A DNA stretch of 64,000 bases. Origin: Prorocentrum cordatum. Its lineage: Eukaryota; Sar; Dinophyceae; Prorocentrales; Prorocentraceae. Under the pieces are notes generated by a model. The model was not told the origin of the DNA and ran no database searches. It saw only the letters and a list, made by a program, of their open reading frames with translations. Position 1 is the first letter of the stretch; every line of letters starts with the position of its first letter. Location of the stretch: contig CAUYUJ010010513.1 of assembly GCA_963575745.1 (NCBI GenBank), positions 1 to 64,000 of the forward strand, written 5' to 3'. Made by a program: the position numbers and the translations under genes. Below, one piece after another: positions 21,420 to 29,920 of this stretch.

Positions 21420-21456
21420 CTTGAGCCAAAATGGCTTGAGCCAAAATGGCTACGGA
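21420..21456 (-). other. Genomic dinoflagellate spliced leader plus truncated relict leader
   Basis: On the minus strand 21456-21435 matches the 22-base DinoSL consensus (T at the ambiguous first base, then CCGTAG, then CCATTTTGGCTCAAG). It is followed without a gap by a second CCATTTTGGCTCAAG at 21434-21420. The second copy lacks exactly the first seven leader bases, ending at the leader's own internal AG. That is the scar expected when a genomic leader (from a retroposed mRNA) is used as the 3' acceptor for a new leader. Having both copies in DNA means a doubly trans-spliced message was reverse transcribed and integrated. The DinoSL is diagnostic of dinoflagellate nuclear mRNAs. Confidence 0.92.
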
Positions 21457-21540
21457 AGGAGGAGGGGGAGGAGGGGGAGGAGGGGGGGGAGGGGGAGGAG
21501 GAGATGGAGGAGGAGGAGGAGGAGGAGGAGGAGGAGTCAA
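21457..21540. repeat. (GGA)n tract, (TCC)n directly upstream of the spliced leader
   Basis: About 84 bases of GGAGGGGGA-type repeat on plus. On the LINE strand this is an uninterrupted C/T tract ending at the leader's CCGTAG, so it forms pyrimidine-tract-plus-AG geometry. Confidence 0.95.
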
Positions 21541-21619
21541 AGCGCCCCGGCTCAGCCCCTCCCCGAGCATCGGCAGACGCCCGGCCCAGCCGAGGCCACG
21601 CTGCCGACGCGACGCGGGC

Positions 21620-22085
21620 CGGGAGGTGCTTCGGGCGTGGCTCGGGGCGCGGATCGGGCGCAGCTCGGTGGGTGGCTCGGGCGTGGCTCGGGCGCGGTTC
21701 GATCGCGGCTCTGGCGCGGTTCGAAGCGCGGTTCGGGTGTGGTTCGGGCGAAGTTTTGGGCGCGGCTCGCTCGTGGCTCGGGGCGTGGCTCTCGCGCGGC
21801 TCGGGCGTGCTTCGGGGCGTCGCTCGGGCGTGATTCGGGCGTGGCTCGGGCGTGGCCCGGGTGGTTCGGGCGCGTCTCGGGCGTGCGCGTGGTTCGGGGC
21901 GTGGCTCGGGCGTGGTTCGGGCGTGGTTCGGGCGCGGGTCGGGCCTGGTTCGGGGGCGTGGTTCGGGTGTGGTTCGCCGCGTGGCTCTGGGCGTGGTCCG
22001 GGCGTGGTTCGAGCGTGGTTCGGGGCATGGTTCGCGCGTTGTTCGCGCGTGGTTCGCGCGCGGATCGGGCGCGGTCCGCTCACGA
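21620..22085. repeat. GGCTCGGGCGTG / GGTTCGGGCGTG minisatellite
   Basis: About 460 bases of the same 10-12-base theme that forms the left arm at 14918-15130, in the same orientation, with more GGCTCGG variants. Val-Arg-Ala-rich frames here are artefacts. Confidence 0.9.
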
Positions 22086-22219
22086 GGTTCTTGCAGTTCA
22101 AACGCCCCGGAGGAGTCCCCCAAAAAAAGGCGCCCATGAGTCGAGCCAGCGCCAGGCCAGTCTGGTTTGAATGTCTCTGCGATTCGGAACCCCTTGCAAC
22201 TCGAGCCTGCCTCCTCATT

Positions 22220-23125
22220 TTCCAGGATGACGGCAGTCAGCGGCCCCGCCCCCAGTCGGCCCAGAGAGGCCTCAAGACGGCTTCCGACGGCGTCAGAGCG
22301 GCCAGGAGGCCACCGAGACCGCCCAAGATGGTTCCAAGATGGTCCAAGAAGCCCCAAAGAGGTTTCCAACACGGCCCAAAATGCCTCCAAGAGGGCCTCC
22401 TGGAGTGGAGGCCCGAAGAAGCCAAAATCATTGTTTTTGCTGTAGGTTTTGACGGATTTGGGCAGTTGCTTATTTTCTGCCTCAGGACGGTACAAGACGG
22501 CCCAACAGCCCCCAAAGATCGCCTCAAGATCGCCCAAGAGGCCTCCAAGATGGTCCCAGAACGACCCGAGAGACCCCCAAGAGGGCCCCAGAGCCTCAAG
22601 AGGGTCCAAGACGCCCGAGATGGCCTCCAAGACGGCCCTGGAGCACACCAAGAGGGCCAAAAGTCGCCCAGAGGGGCCCGCAAGACGGCTTCCGACAGCA
22701 TCAGACGGACCAGGAATTCCCTAAGACGACCACAAAGGCCTCACAGAAGCCCTCAAAGGCACCCAAGAGGCCCAACGAGGTCTCCAAGATGCCTCCAAGG
22801 GGCTCCCGGGAAGCTCTCGGGAGGCCCCAAGAGTGCCCCCAGAGGCTTCCAAGATGCCCATCTCCTCCTCTTCCTCCTCCTCCTCCTCCTCCTCCTCCTC
22901 CTCCTCCTCCTCCCCCTCCTCCTCCTCCTCCTCCTCCTCCTCCCCCTCCCCCTCCTCCCCCACCTCCTGATTTTCCCCGCCATCCTCCCCCAAGTGTTCC
23001 CCAAAGGGTTTCCACAACGGCTGGGGGAACACATTGTCCGATAGCTTGGCAGAGCTCTTGCCGCAACGCTCGGCTACATAGGAGATTCCAACAAGCAGGG
23101 GGCGGTGGTGATTCGCCGCATGCGA
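22220..23125. repeat. Copy of the 7-11 kb repeat block, with (CTC)n
   Basis: The AAGACGGCC minisatellite resumes. A (CTC)n array lies at about 22861-22972. The block ends with CCAAAGGGTTTCC...CGATAGCTTGGCAGAGC and GGGGGCGGTGGTGATTCGCCG, the same 3' landmarks as the blocks at 8427-10591. It has a separate insertion history more than 10 kb away. Confidence 0.75.
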
Positions 23126-23720
23126 TTTCGATCCGCCGCCTCCTGCTGTCTTGCCACGTTTTTGTTCCTGATGACTCCAAATTTGCCCAATAAGCCTCCA
23201 AGACGGCCCACGATGGCCTCAAGATGACGGCCCAAGAGGCCTCCAAGGCGGCCCAAGAGACCTCCAAGAGGGCCTCCAAGAAGACCCAAAAAGTCCAAAA
23301 TCATTGATGCCCCCTAGGTGTTTGAAGGATTTAGGCGTTTGCTTACTTTCGGCCTCAGGACGGTACAAGACGGCCTCTCTCACCCCGGAGATCGCCCCAA
23401 GATCGCCCAAGGGGCCTCCATTATGGCCCCAGAACGGCCCAAGAGGCCCCCAAGACGGCCCTAAGCAGGACCCAAGAGGCGCCCAAGAAACCCAAGATGG
23501 CCTCCAAGACGGCCCTGAAGCACCCCAAGAGGGCCCCAAGTCGGCCCAGGGAGGCCCCCAAGACGGCGTCAGACGGGCCAGGAACCCCTTCAGACGGGCA
23601 ATTAAAGCCCCCAAAGGCCCCCAAGAGGCCCCCAAGATGCCTCCAAGAGGCTCCCAGGAAGCTCCCAGGAGGCCCCAAGAGTGCCCCAGAGGCTCCCAAG
23701 ATGCCCCCTCCTCCTTTTTA
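23126..23720. repeat. Truncated copy of the 7-11 kb repeat block
   Basis: It starts GATTTCGATCCGCCGCCTCCTG, as the other blocks do, and then becomes the 12-base minisatellite with a TTTCGGCCTCAGGACGG patch. It fades out near 23720. The 23721-23925 stretch is unique with no gene seen. Confidence 0.75.
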
Positions 23721-23925
23721 CGCTAGACCGACATAAGGTTTCCCTATGGCGTTCATGAAGTGCGAAAAAACATAGTACGAGGCGGGTCAAGGAGCACCTG
23801 GCGGGCGCCGAGGAAAATGAGGTAAAGCTAATACAGAAAAAGGTAGGCGCCCGCCAGGTCCTCGAAGTTGGCACGAACCTTCATACCCAAGACACCCCAT
23901 AAGCAAATAAGACACAACCCCAATG

Positions 23926-24284
23926 TTAGCTCCTCCTCCTGATCCTCCTCCGACGCGACATTTTCATTGGCCAGGCAGCGCACTCGTGGTCACCCCTGGC
24001 CCCCAGAGGGGTGGTGCTCTGAAAAAGGAGCAGCGGCGCCAGAGAGAAAAGAAGAGGGTGGGAGGGTGGGACAAGCGGTCCCTGTGACCCACGCGGCTGC
24101 GGAGAGGAACAAATAAGAAAGGCACGACACGCAGTGCAACGCGATGCAGGCAAACGCGGAGGGGGAGGCAAGGAGACTAACCACATTCGTAAATCCGCGT
24201 TAGCTCCTCCTCCTCCTCCTGATCCTCCTCCGACGCGATATTTTCATTGGCCAGGCAGCGCACTCGTGGTCACCCCTGGCCCCA
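23926..24284. repeat. Direct repeat pair flanking about 200 bases
   Basis: A block of about 75 bases (TTAGCTCCTCCTCCTGATCC, then CGACGCGACATTTTCATTGG, ending GTCACCCCTGGCCCC) occurs at 23926-24004 and again at 24200-24284, nearly identical. It could be a tandem duplication or short terminal repeats of a deleted element. Confidence 0.75.
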
Positions 24285-24429
24285 ATGCCAATGAGAGAAA
24301 AAGGGGGGAACCACGGTGCAGCGGGCAAGCGTGCCCGCATGGTCGAGCTTAATCTTCGGGCCCCGAATCGTCGATTACCCCCTGCGCAAGCAAACCAGCT
24401 GAGACCTCATCGCCCGACACGTACGGTCG

Positions 24430-24600
24430 TGCGGACGTCACAGAACGCCAGCCACCACGGAAAGCATAGCTTCGACACCAGAGGCTGCGAAGACATCGCT
24501 CGCCGCCCCGCGACGCACATCATGCCCGAACCAAACCTCGGGGCTGGCGACCCCGATGGCTTGTAAGTGGCACCGGAATTTGGCTGTCCACGTCGCAGAT
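24430..24600 (-). pseudogene. Tyrosine-recombinase (integrase-like) C-terminal remnant
   Basis: The minus frame reads WTAKFRCHLQAIGVASPE, then VWFGHDVRRGAASDVFAA, then SGVEAML and a stop near 24430. The H-x-x-RRG-A-x-x-D block after a tryptophan resembles the H-x-x-R box of phage-integrase-type tyrosine recombinases, which occur in Crypton/DIRS-like elements and are frequent in dinoflagellate genomes. The catalytic Arg I and Tyr are not visible, and the 5' part would lie in or beyond the assembly gap at 24761. The antisense plus frame from 24599 also looks protein-like (MQQFFVDFDQASEALLW...), so the strand assignment is not certain. Confidence 0.4.
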
Positions 24601-24760
24601 GCAGCAGTTTTTCGTGGATTTCGACCAGGCTTCCGAGGCGCTCCTGTGGGCCCGCGCCGATCAGCATTTCTGCGGAGGTGGCCTCAGCCAGGGCGCGGAC
24701 ATGGCATCATTGCGCCAGTTGCTGGAGTACCTCGAGGCCTCCCCGAGAAAGGGAAGCGGC

Positions 24761-24860
24761 NNNNNNNNNNNNNNNNNNNNNNNNNNNNNNNNNNNNNNNN
24801 NNNNNNNNNNNNNNNNNNNNNNNNNNNNNNNNNNNNNNNNNNNNNNNNNNNNNNNNNNNN
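24761..24860. other. Assembly gap, 100 N
   Basis: Exactly 100 Ns, the usual placeholder for a gap of unknown length. The right edge resumes inside a (GAG)n microsatellite, which probably caused the break. Confidence 0.99.
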
Positions 24861-25049
24861 GAGGAGGAGGAGGAGGAGGATAGGGAGGAGGAGGAGGAGG
24901 TCGAGGAGGAGAGTACTTATGAGGACGATCGTGATTATCATGATGGTGATGGTGATCATGATGATGACGATGATGATGAAGATGAGGATGGGGATGACGA
25001 TGCCGGCGAGTTTGTTGACGATAGCGATGCTGCTGATGCTGATGCTGCT

Positions 25050-25080
<31 letters not shown>

Positions 25081-25097
25081 ATGATGATTATGATGAA

Positions 25098-25176
<79 letters not shown>

Positions 25177-25255
25177 CTGATGCTGATGCTGATGCTGATG
25201 CTGATGCTGCTGCTGATGATGATGATGATGATGATGATGATGCTGATGATAGTGT
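24861..25255. repeat. (GAG)n then (GAT)n microsatellite
   Basis: GAG repeats run to about 24915, followed by about 340 bases of GAT/TGA with GCT patches. Poly-Asp, poly-Met and poly-His frames come from the repeat. Confidence 0.95.
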
Positions 25256-27412
25256 TCATAATGCGAGTGGAACACTTGTTCCCCCACACGGTTTTCGGGG
25301 TGACGCATGCCACCAGCGTGCTTCTTCACATTGTACGACCCCACGTTGGCGCCCATAATACATACAAGTGCAACACATTGTTTTCTCACACGGTTTTCGG
25401 GGTGACGTGTCACCCGTGTGATGTTTCACATTGTATGGCCCCATGTTGACGTCAAGAATACGAATGGACGCTTTCTGTGTCATACGGTTTTCGGGGTGAC
25501 ACGTGTCACCCGTGGGTGTTCCACACTGTCTGGCACCATGTTGCCGCCCTGATCGCGAACGCAACAATGGGTGATTATCATACGGTTTTCGGGGTGACAC
25601 GTGTCACCGGTGTGATGTTTCACATGATATGACCCCATATTGGCGTCAAGAATATGAATGAAACATTTGGTTCTGTTCACGGTTTTCGGGGGGACACGTC
25701 TCACACAGTTGTTGTTTCGCACTGTATGGCCCCATGTTGGCGCACAGAATACGAGTGAACATATTTTTTGCTCACACGGTTTTCGGGATGACACGTGTCA
25801 CCCGTGTGTTCTTTCACATTGTACGACCCCATGTTGGCGCACAGAATACAAGTGAACAATTTGGTTTTGTTCACACAATTTTCGGAATGACGCGTGTCAC
25901 ACGTGTGTTGTTTCACACTGTATGGCCTCATGCTTGCGTCTAGAATACAAACGTAACACTGTTCTTTTCTGACACGGGTTTCGGGGTGACACGTGTCACT
26001 CGTGTGTTGTTTCACACTGTATGGCCCCCATGTTGCCGCCCAGATTACGAATGAAACAACATGTGATTTCACACGGTTTTCGAGGTAACGCGTGTCACCG
26101 GTGTGATTTTTCACATTGTATGATCCCATGTTGGCGTCCACAATATGAGTGGAACAGTTGTTTTTTCCCACACGGTTTTCGGGGTGACACGTGTCACCCG
26201 AGTGTTGTTACGCACCGTATGGCCCCAAGGGGGCGTCCAAGATACGAGTGGAACACTTTGTTTTCTTTCACGGTTTTCGGGGTTGCACGTGTCACCAGCG
26301 TGTTTCTTCAATCTGTATGACTCCATGTTGGCGCACAGAATACGAGTGAAACGATTGGTTTTGCTCACACGGTTTTCGGGGTGACACGTGTCACTCGTGT
26401 GTCGTTTCACATTGTATGGTCCCATGTTGGCGCACAGGGTACGAGTGAAACAATTGTTTTTCTCTCACGCGGTCGTGGGGCTGACACGTGTCAGCCATGT
26501 GTTGTTTCACATTGTATGGCCCCATGTTGGCGCCAAGAATATAAGTGAAACAATTGGTTTTTCCCCACACGGTTTTCGGGTTGACACGCGTCACCCGCTC
26601 GATGCTTTACACTGTATGACCCCATGTTGACGTTCAGGATACGAGTGGAACAATTGGTTTTGTTCTCACGGTTTTCGGGGTGACACGTGTCACCCGTGTG
26701 ATGTTTCACACGGAATGGCCCCATGCTGGCGTTCAGAATACGAGTGAAACAGTTTGTTTGCTCACACGGTTTTCGGGGTAACACGTGTCACCCGTGTGCT
26801 GTTTCACATTGTATGGTCCCATGTTGGCGCCCAGAATACGAGTGAAACGTCTGGTGTTGCTCACGCGGTTTTTGGGGTGACACGTGTCAGTCGTGTATTG
26901 TTTCACATTGTCTGGCACCATGCTGGCGTCATGGATACGAGTGAAACAATTGATTTCTCACACGGTTTTCGGGGCGACAAGTGACATCTGTGTGTTGTTT
27001 CACATTGTATGGCCCCACGATGCCGCCCAGAATGCGAATGAAACAATGCGTGGGTCTCAAATTGTTTTCGGGGTGACACGTGTCACCCGTGTGATGCTTC
27101 ACATTGTAATACCCCATGCTGGCGTCAAAAACACGAGTGAAACACTTAGTTGTTCTCACACGGCTTTCGGGGTGACACGTGTCACCCGTGTGTTGTTTCG
27201 TATTGTATGGCCCCATGCGGGCGTTCAGAATACGAATGACATCTTTGTTTCTCCCACGGTTTTCGGGGCGACACATGCCACCCGTGTGTTTCTTCACATT
27301 GTATAGCCTCATGCCGGCGCCCAGAATACGCGTAAAACAATCGGTTTCGTTCACACGTTTTTCGGGGTGACACGTGTCACCCGCGTTCTGTTCCACATCG
27401 TATGGTCCCATG
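25256..27412. repeat. Satellite array, about 22 units of about 98 bp
   Basis: Twenty-two landmarks of CGGTTTTCGGGGTGACAC occur from 25291 to 27355, with a mean period of about 98 bases. Each unit then has GTGTCACCCGTGTG, TTTCACATTGTATGGCCCCA, TGTTGGCGCCCAGAATACGA and GTGAAACAATTGG. Most units contain all or most of the perfect palindrome GGGTGACACGTGTCACCC. Units differ by substitutions and 1-8-base length changes. Because a period near 98 with indels keeps many frames open, minus-strand peptides such as YNVKQHTGDTCHPENRV recur once per unit; coding is not supported. Confidence 0.95.
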
Positions 27413-27540
27413 CGGCCCCGCCGCCGGGCCGATTCCTCGGTAATATGGGCGCCTCCCGGCGCCGGGTGGCGCTGGGAAAATGAGCTGCGTGAGCCGATTC
27501 TCTGCCCTGCCCTCTGCTGTCCCCCCTTTCCTCCCCCCCC
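27413..27540. other. GC-rich spacer
   Basis: Between the satellite and the next fold-back. Nothing recognisable. Confidence 0.5.
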
Positions 27541-27735
27541 GTGTGGCGAACGAACAGCACGCACCCATGCCCACAGGTGGGGCGGAGGGGGCTGTGGGTG
27601 CGTGCTGTCGGATGGGGTCCCCCGCTCGAACAGGAGCGCCCCCCCAGGGACCCGACAGCCCGCACCCATACCCGTGGCCAGTCCTCCCCCCAACGTTCCC
27701 CCGATGGGCATGGGCGTGTCTTGTTCGTCCGCCAC
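27541..27735. repeat. Fold-back element
   Basis: Left arm 27541-27575 reads GTGTGGCGAACGAACAGCAC then GCACCCATGCCCAC. The right arm near 27698-27735, reverse-complemented, reads GTGGCGGACGAACAAGACAC then GCCCATGCCCATC. A second internal inverted copy (GTGGGTGCGTGCTGTCGG) lies at about 27593-27611. The total is about 195 bases. Confidence 0.6.
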
Positions 27736-27892
27736 CGTGGGCGTCGACGTGGCGGCCACGGGCGGCGAAGCCTCGGCGGACCCCCCCCCCCGAAGTGGGC
27801 GGCAGCGGAGCGGCCGCGAGGCGGCCGCGGGCGGCGGCGCGGCGAGGCCTCGGGAGGCCCCACATCAGGAGGGGAAAAAACACACACAGGCA

Positions 27893-28032
27893 CCATGAAT
27901 CGTCCACTCCCAGGAGAATATGGGAAACTCTGGGAAGTGGGGGGGGAAGACAAAAACTCAGGAAAGTGTGGGAACATGTGGGGAACCTTTTTCTTCGTGT
28001 GCATCTATTTGTGTGCCCCAGGGCCCCTTCAC
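27893..28032 (+). repeat. Dispersed repeat of about 140 bp, copy 1
   Basis: The landmarks GAATCGTCCACTCCC, then ATATGGGAAACTCTGGG, GGAAGACAAAAACTCAG, CTATTTGTGTGCCCCA and GGGCCCCTTCA also occur in order at 38275-38421 and 46558-46700. A short piece (GAGGGGAAAAAACACAGA) is at about 45666. The family is unknown. Confidence 0.75.
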
Positions 28033-28332
28033 TACGGGTGGGCGGCAGCGAGGCGGCCTTTGAGGCGGTCACGAAGCGGCGGCGCGGCGAAGCCTCGGCG
28101 GACCCGTCCGTTTCCGAGGTGGTCGAATCCCACCGGCCCTTGAGGGCGTCGGTGGTCTAAGAGAGCTTCCTCCTCCAACCCCCATTCTTTCCCTTCGGGG
28201 AGGGGTTTACCCCTCCCCTTACCCCTCCCCTTACCCCTCCCCTTACCCCCCCCCCCTTCGGCCCAGCCGTTTCCGAAGTGGTCGAACTTCGAAGGAGAAA
28301 CAACGCCATGAAGCCATGAAACACAAGCTTCT

Positions 28333-28454
28333 GGCGCTCCGCGCGGATCTCTCGGATCCGCGCCCGGGCCCCCTGGCGGCGCCTCCGGCGCCGCCTCAGA
28401 GCGCGCCAGGGATGGGGAGCCCCGCGCGGATCCAAGAATTCCGCGCGGAGCGCC
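28333..28454. repeat. Fold-back element, GC-rich
   Basis: Left arm GGCGCTCCGCGCGGATCTCT then CGGATCCGCGC. The inverse right arm ends GCGCGGATCCAAGAATTCCG then CGCGGAGCGCC. The total is 122 bases with arms of about 31. An unrelated (TTACCCCTCCCC)n run of four units lies just before it at 28203-28247. Confidence 0.7.
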
Positions 28455-28529
28455 GAAAGTGTATGTTTATGTAGTTTTCCTTCTTCCAAAACTGTTAGCC
28501 AGCGCGGACCCCAAACAGGCGGTGCACAG

Positions 28530-29220
28530 CAATGCAGCGTAATGCAACACAACACAAAGTAGCGCGACGCAGTGTAAAGCAACGCAGTGCGATTGCAAAG
28601 CAAATCAAAGCACTGCAAAGCCGTGCCATTCAACACAACGCAAATCGATGAAACGCCAAGCAAAACAGTGCCAACCAATGCAACGCAAAGCAACGCAGTG
28701 CCAAACAGGGAACAGCAATGGAACTCAACGCAAAGCAACGCAAAGTAGTCCACAGCAAGGCTTAATCTGTTCCACCCTACTTTAGCCTTGATCACCAGAA
28801 ATCAGTTCGAGCACCATAAAACAGTACCGAAACTCGAGGGTTTTCACGTGTCGGGCCCTGGGAGACACTCGTCCGACACTGTGTCGACACTGTTTTGGCA
28901 CTCTTTCGACACTTTTCCGGGTGCTCGAAAGTGTTACTGGGATGTGGTCTTTGAGTGCGATGGGCGCAACATGAAGCAAGGCAAATCTCTGTCACGCGGT
29001 GCACAGCAGCGTAACGCAGTGCAGCGTAAGGCAGGCCCAGGCGGCGACGGGGCGGCGACGGCGACCACGTAGCCACGAGGCCGACGAGCTTGCCCAGAGC
29101 GACGGGGGCGGCGACGGCGGCCGCACAGCCGCCAGGCCGGCGGGCAGGCCCGGAGGACGGGCGGCGACGAGGCGGCGACCGGGCGGCGACAGCGACCACA
29201 TAGCCGCCAACATACAGTGC
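28530..29220. repeat. GCAACGCAAAGC degenerate repeat and GGCGACG minisatellite
   Basis: From about 28530 to 28760 a GCAACGCAAAGCAACGCAGT theme recurs, with a remnant at about 28985-29035. From about 29040 to 29205 GGCGGCGACGGGGCGGCGAC repeats around CGACCACATAGCC. No gene is recognised. Confidence 0.6.
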
Positions 29221-29539
29221 CGTTTTTAACACATGCTCCGCGTGCGGATCATGTATTAAAAATGCAGGGATTTAGTATTAAACAACGATGAGTTCATGCA
29301 TACATTCATTCATAGATTAGTCATGTATTCAAATCTTATGATTTTAGAAATCCGATGTATAAAAAACTGCCAGGTAGCCTTCATACCGACGGGCTGGCCC
29401 AGTTCTTGAGAAACAGAGTAAGCCAAACCCCCCAAAAGCAAACACTGCTTGTTGGACAAGAGCCCCTGGGTGCTATGTCAGGGCTTTGAGGAGCGTTGCC
29501 CCGTCAGGGGGCCGAGTCATCGCTCCTTCGAGCTCTCTT

Positions 29540-29920
29540 GAGGCGCTCTTGGGGCGCTCTTGGGGCGCTCTTGGGCGCTCTTGGGCTCTATTTGGGCCGT
29601 CTTGAAGCCGTCGTGGGCTCCTCTCGGGGTTCTTCTGGCCCATCTTGGAACTATCTTAAAGCTTCGAATGCTCATCGGGAGCGAAAGCATGACCAGGCAA
29701 GCACATTGAAGTACACATTGTGTGTGATCGAAAATTGTCCCTCGATGCCTTCTGTGGGAAGCTCCCTGGCCCGCTGGGGCCACCTTGGAGCAGTCTTGGG
29801 GCCTCCGTGGAGGCATGCTGTAAGCCATCTTGGGATATACTGGGCCATGGTGGATGCCATCGTGGCTTATCAGGGGCCATCTCGGAGCCATCCGGGCCAG
29901 CTTGGGCGCGAAGTCCTCCG
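29540..29920 (-). repeat. Minisatellite relative of the 7-11 kb blocks, inverted
   Basis: Repeats of CTTGGGGCGCTCTTGG / CCATCTTGG on plus correspond to the AAGAYGGCC theme on minus. About 90 bases inside (29660-29750) are unrelated unique sequence. Open frames on both strands are not supported as genes. Confidence 0.6.

Larger units (their letters stand above)
16457..21456 (-). mobile_element. LINE-A: spliced-leader-capped LINE retrotransposon, decayed
   Basis: Reading the minus strand from 21456: an intact spliced leader, a truncated relict leader, a 5' UTR of about 175 bases, ORF1 (21244-20285), a spacer of about 258 bases, then ORF2 (20026-16531). ORF2 holds an endonuclease, a reverse transcriptase and a C-terminal Cys/His knuckle. 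This is a nearly complete two-ORF LINE of about 5 kb. LINEs move by target-primed reverse transcription of their own mRNA, which explains how a trans-spliced leader can be fixed in the genome. ORF1 has one nonsense codon and ORF2 several frameshifts and nonsense codons, so this copy is dead but not ancient. The upstream border is a (TCC)n tract on the coding strand; no target-site duplication could be identified. Confidence 0.85.

Noticed and set aside
21420-21456. SL RNA gene
   Set aside because: A leader RNA gene would continue with a GT donor and an Sm-type site after the leader; here a second leader and LINE UTR follow, so it is a retroposed leader.
24599-24760. Plus-strand protein MQQFFVDFDQASEALLW...
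   Set aside because: It is antisense to the better-motivated recombinase remnant and runs into the gap; kept only as an alternative.
25256-27412. Repeat protein with YNVKQHTGDTCHPENRV unit on the minus strand
   Set aside because: The mean period of about 98 bases is not a multiple of three. Plus-strand frames are equally open, and frames break at length changes.
25256-27412. CRISPR array
   Set aside because: Units are contiguous and diverged along their whole length, with no unique spacers between constant repeats; the organism is eukaryotic.
28203-28247. Internal telomere-like (TTACCCCTCCCC)n
   Set aside because: Four 12-base units do not match the TTTAGGG-type telomere repeat expected for this lineage; treated as a short minisatellite.
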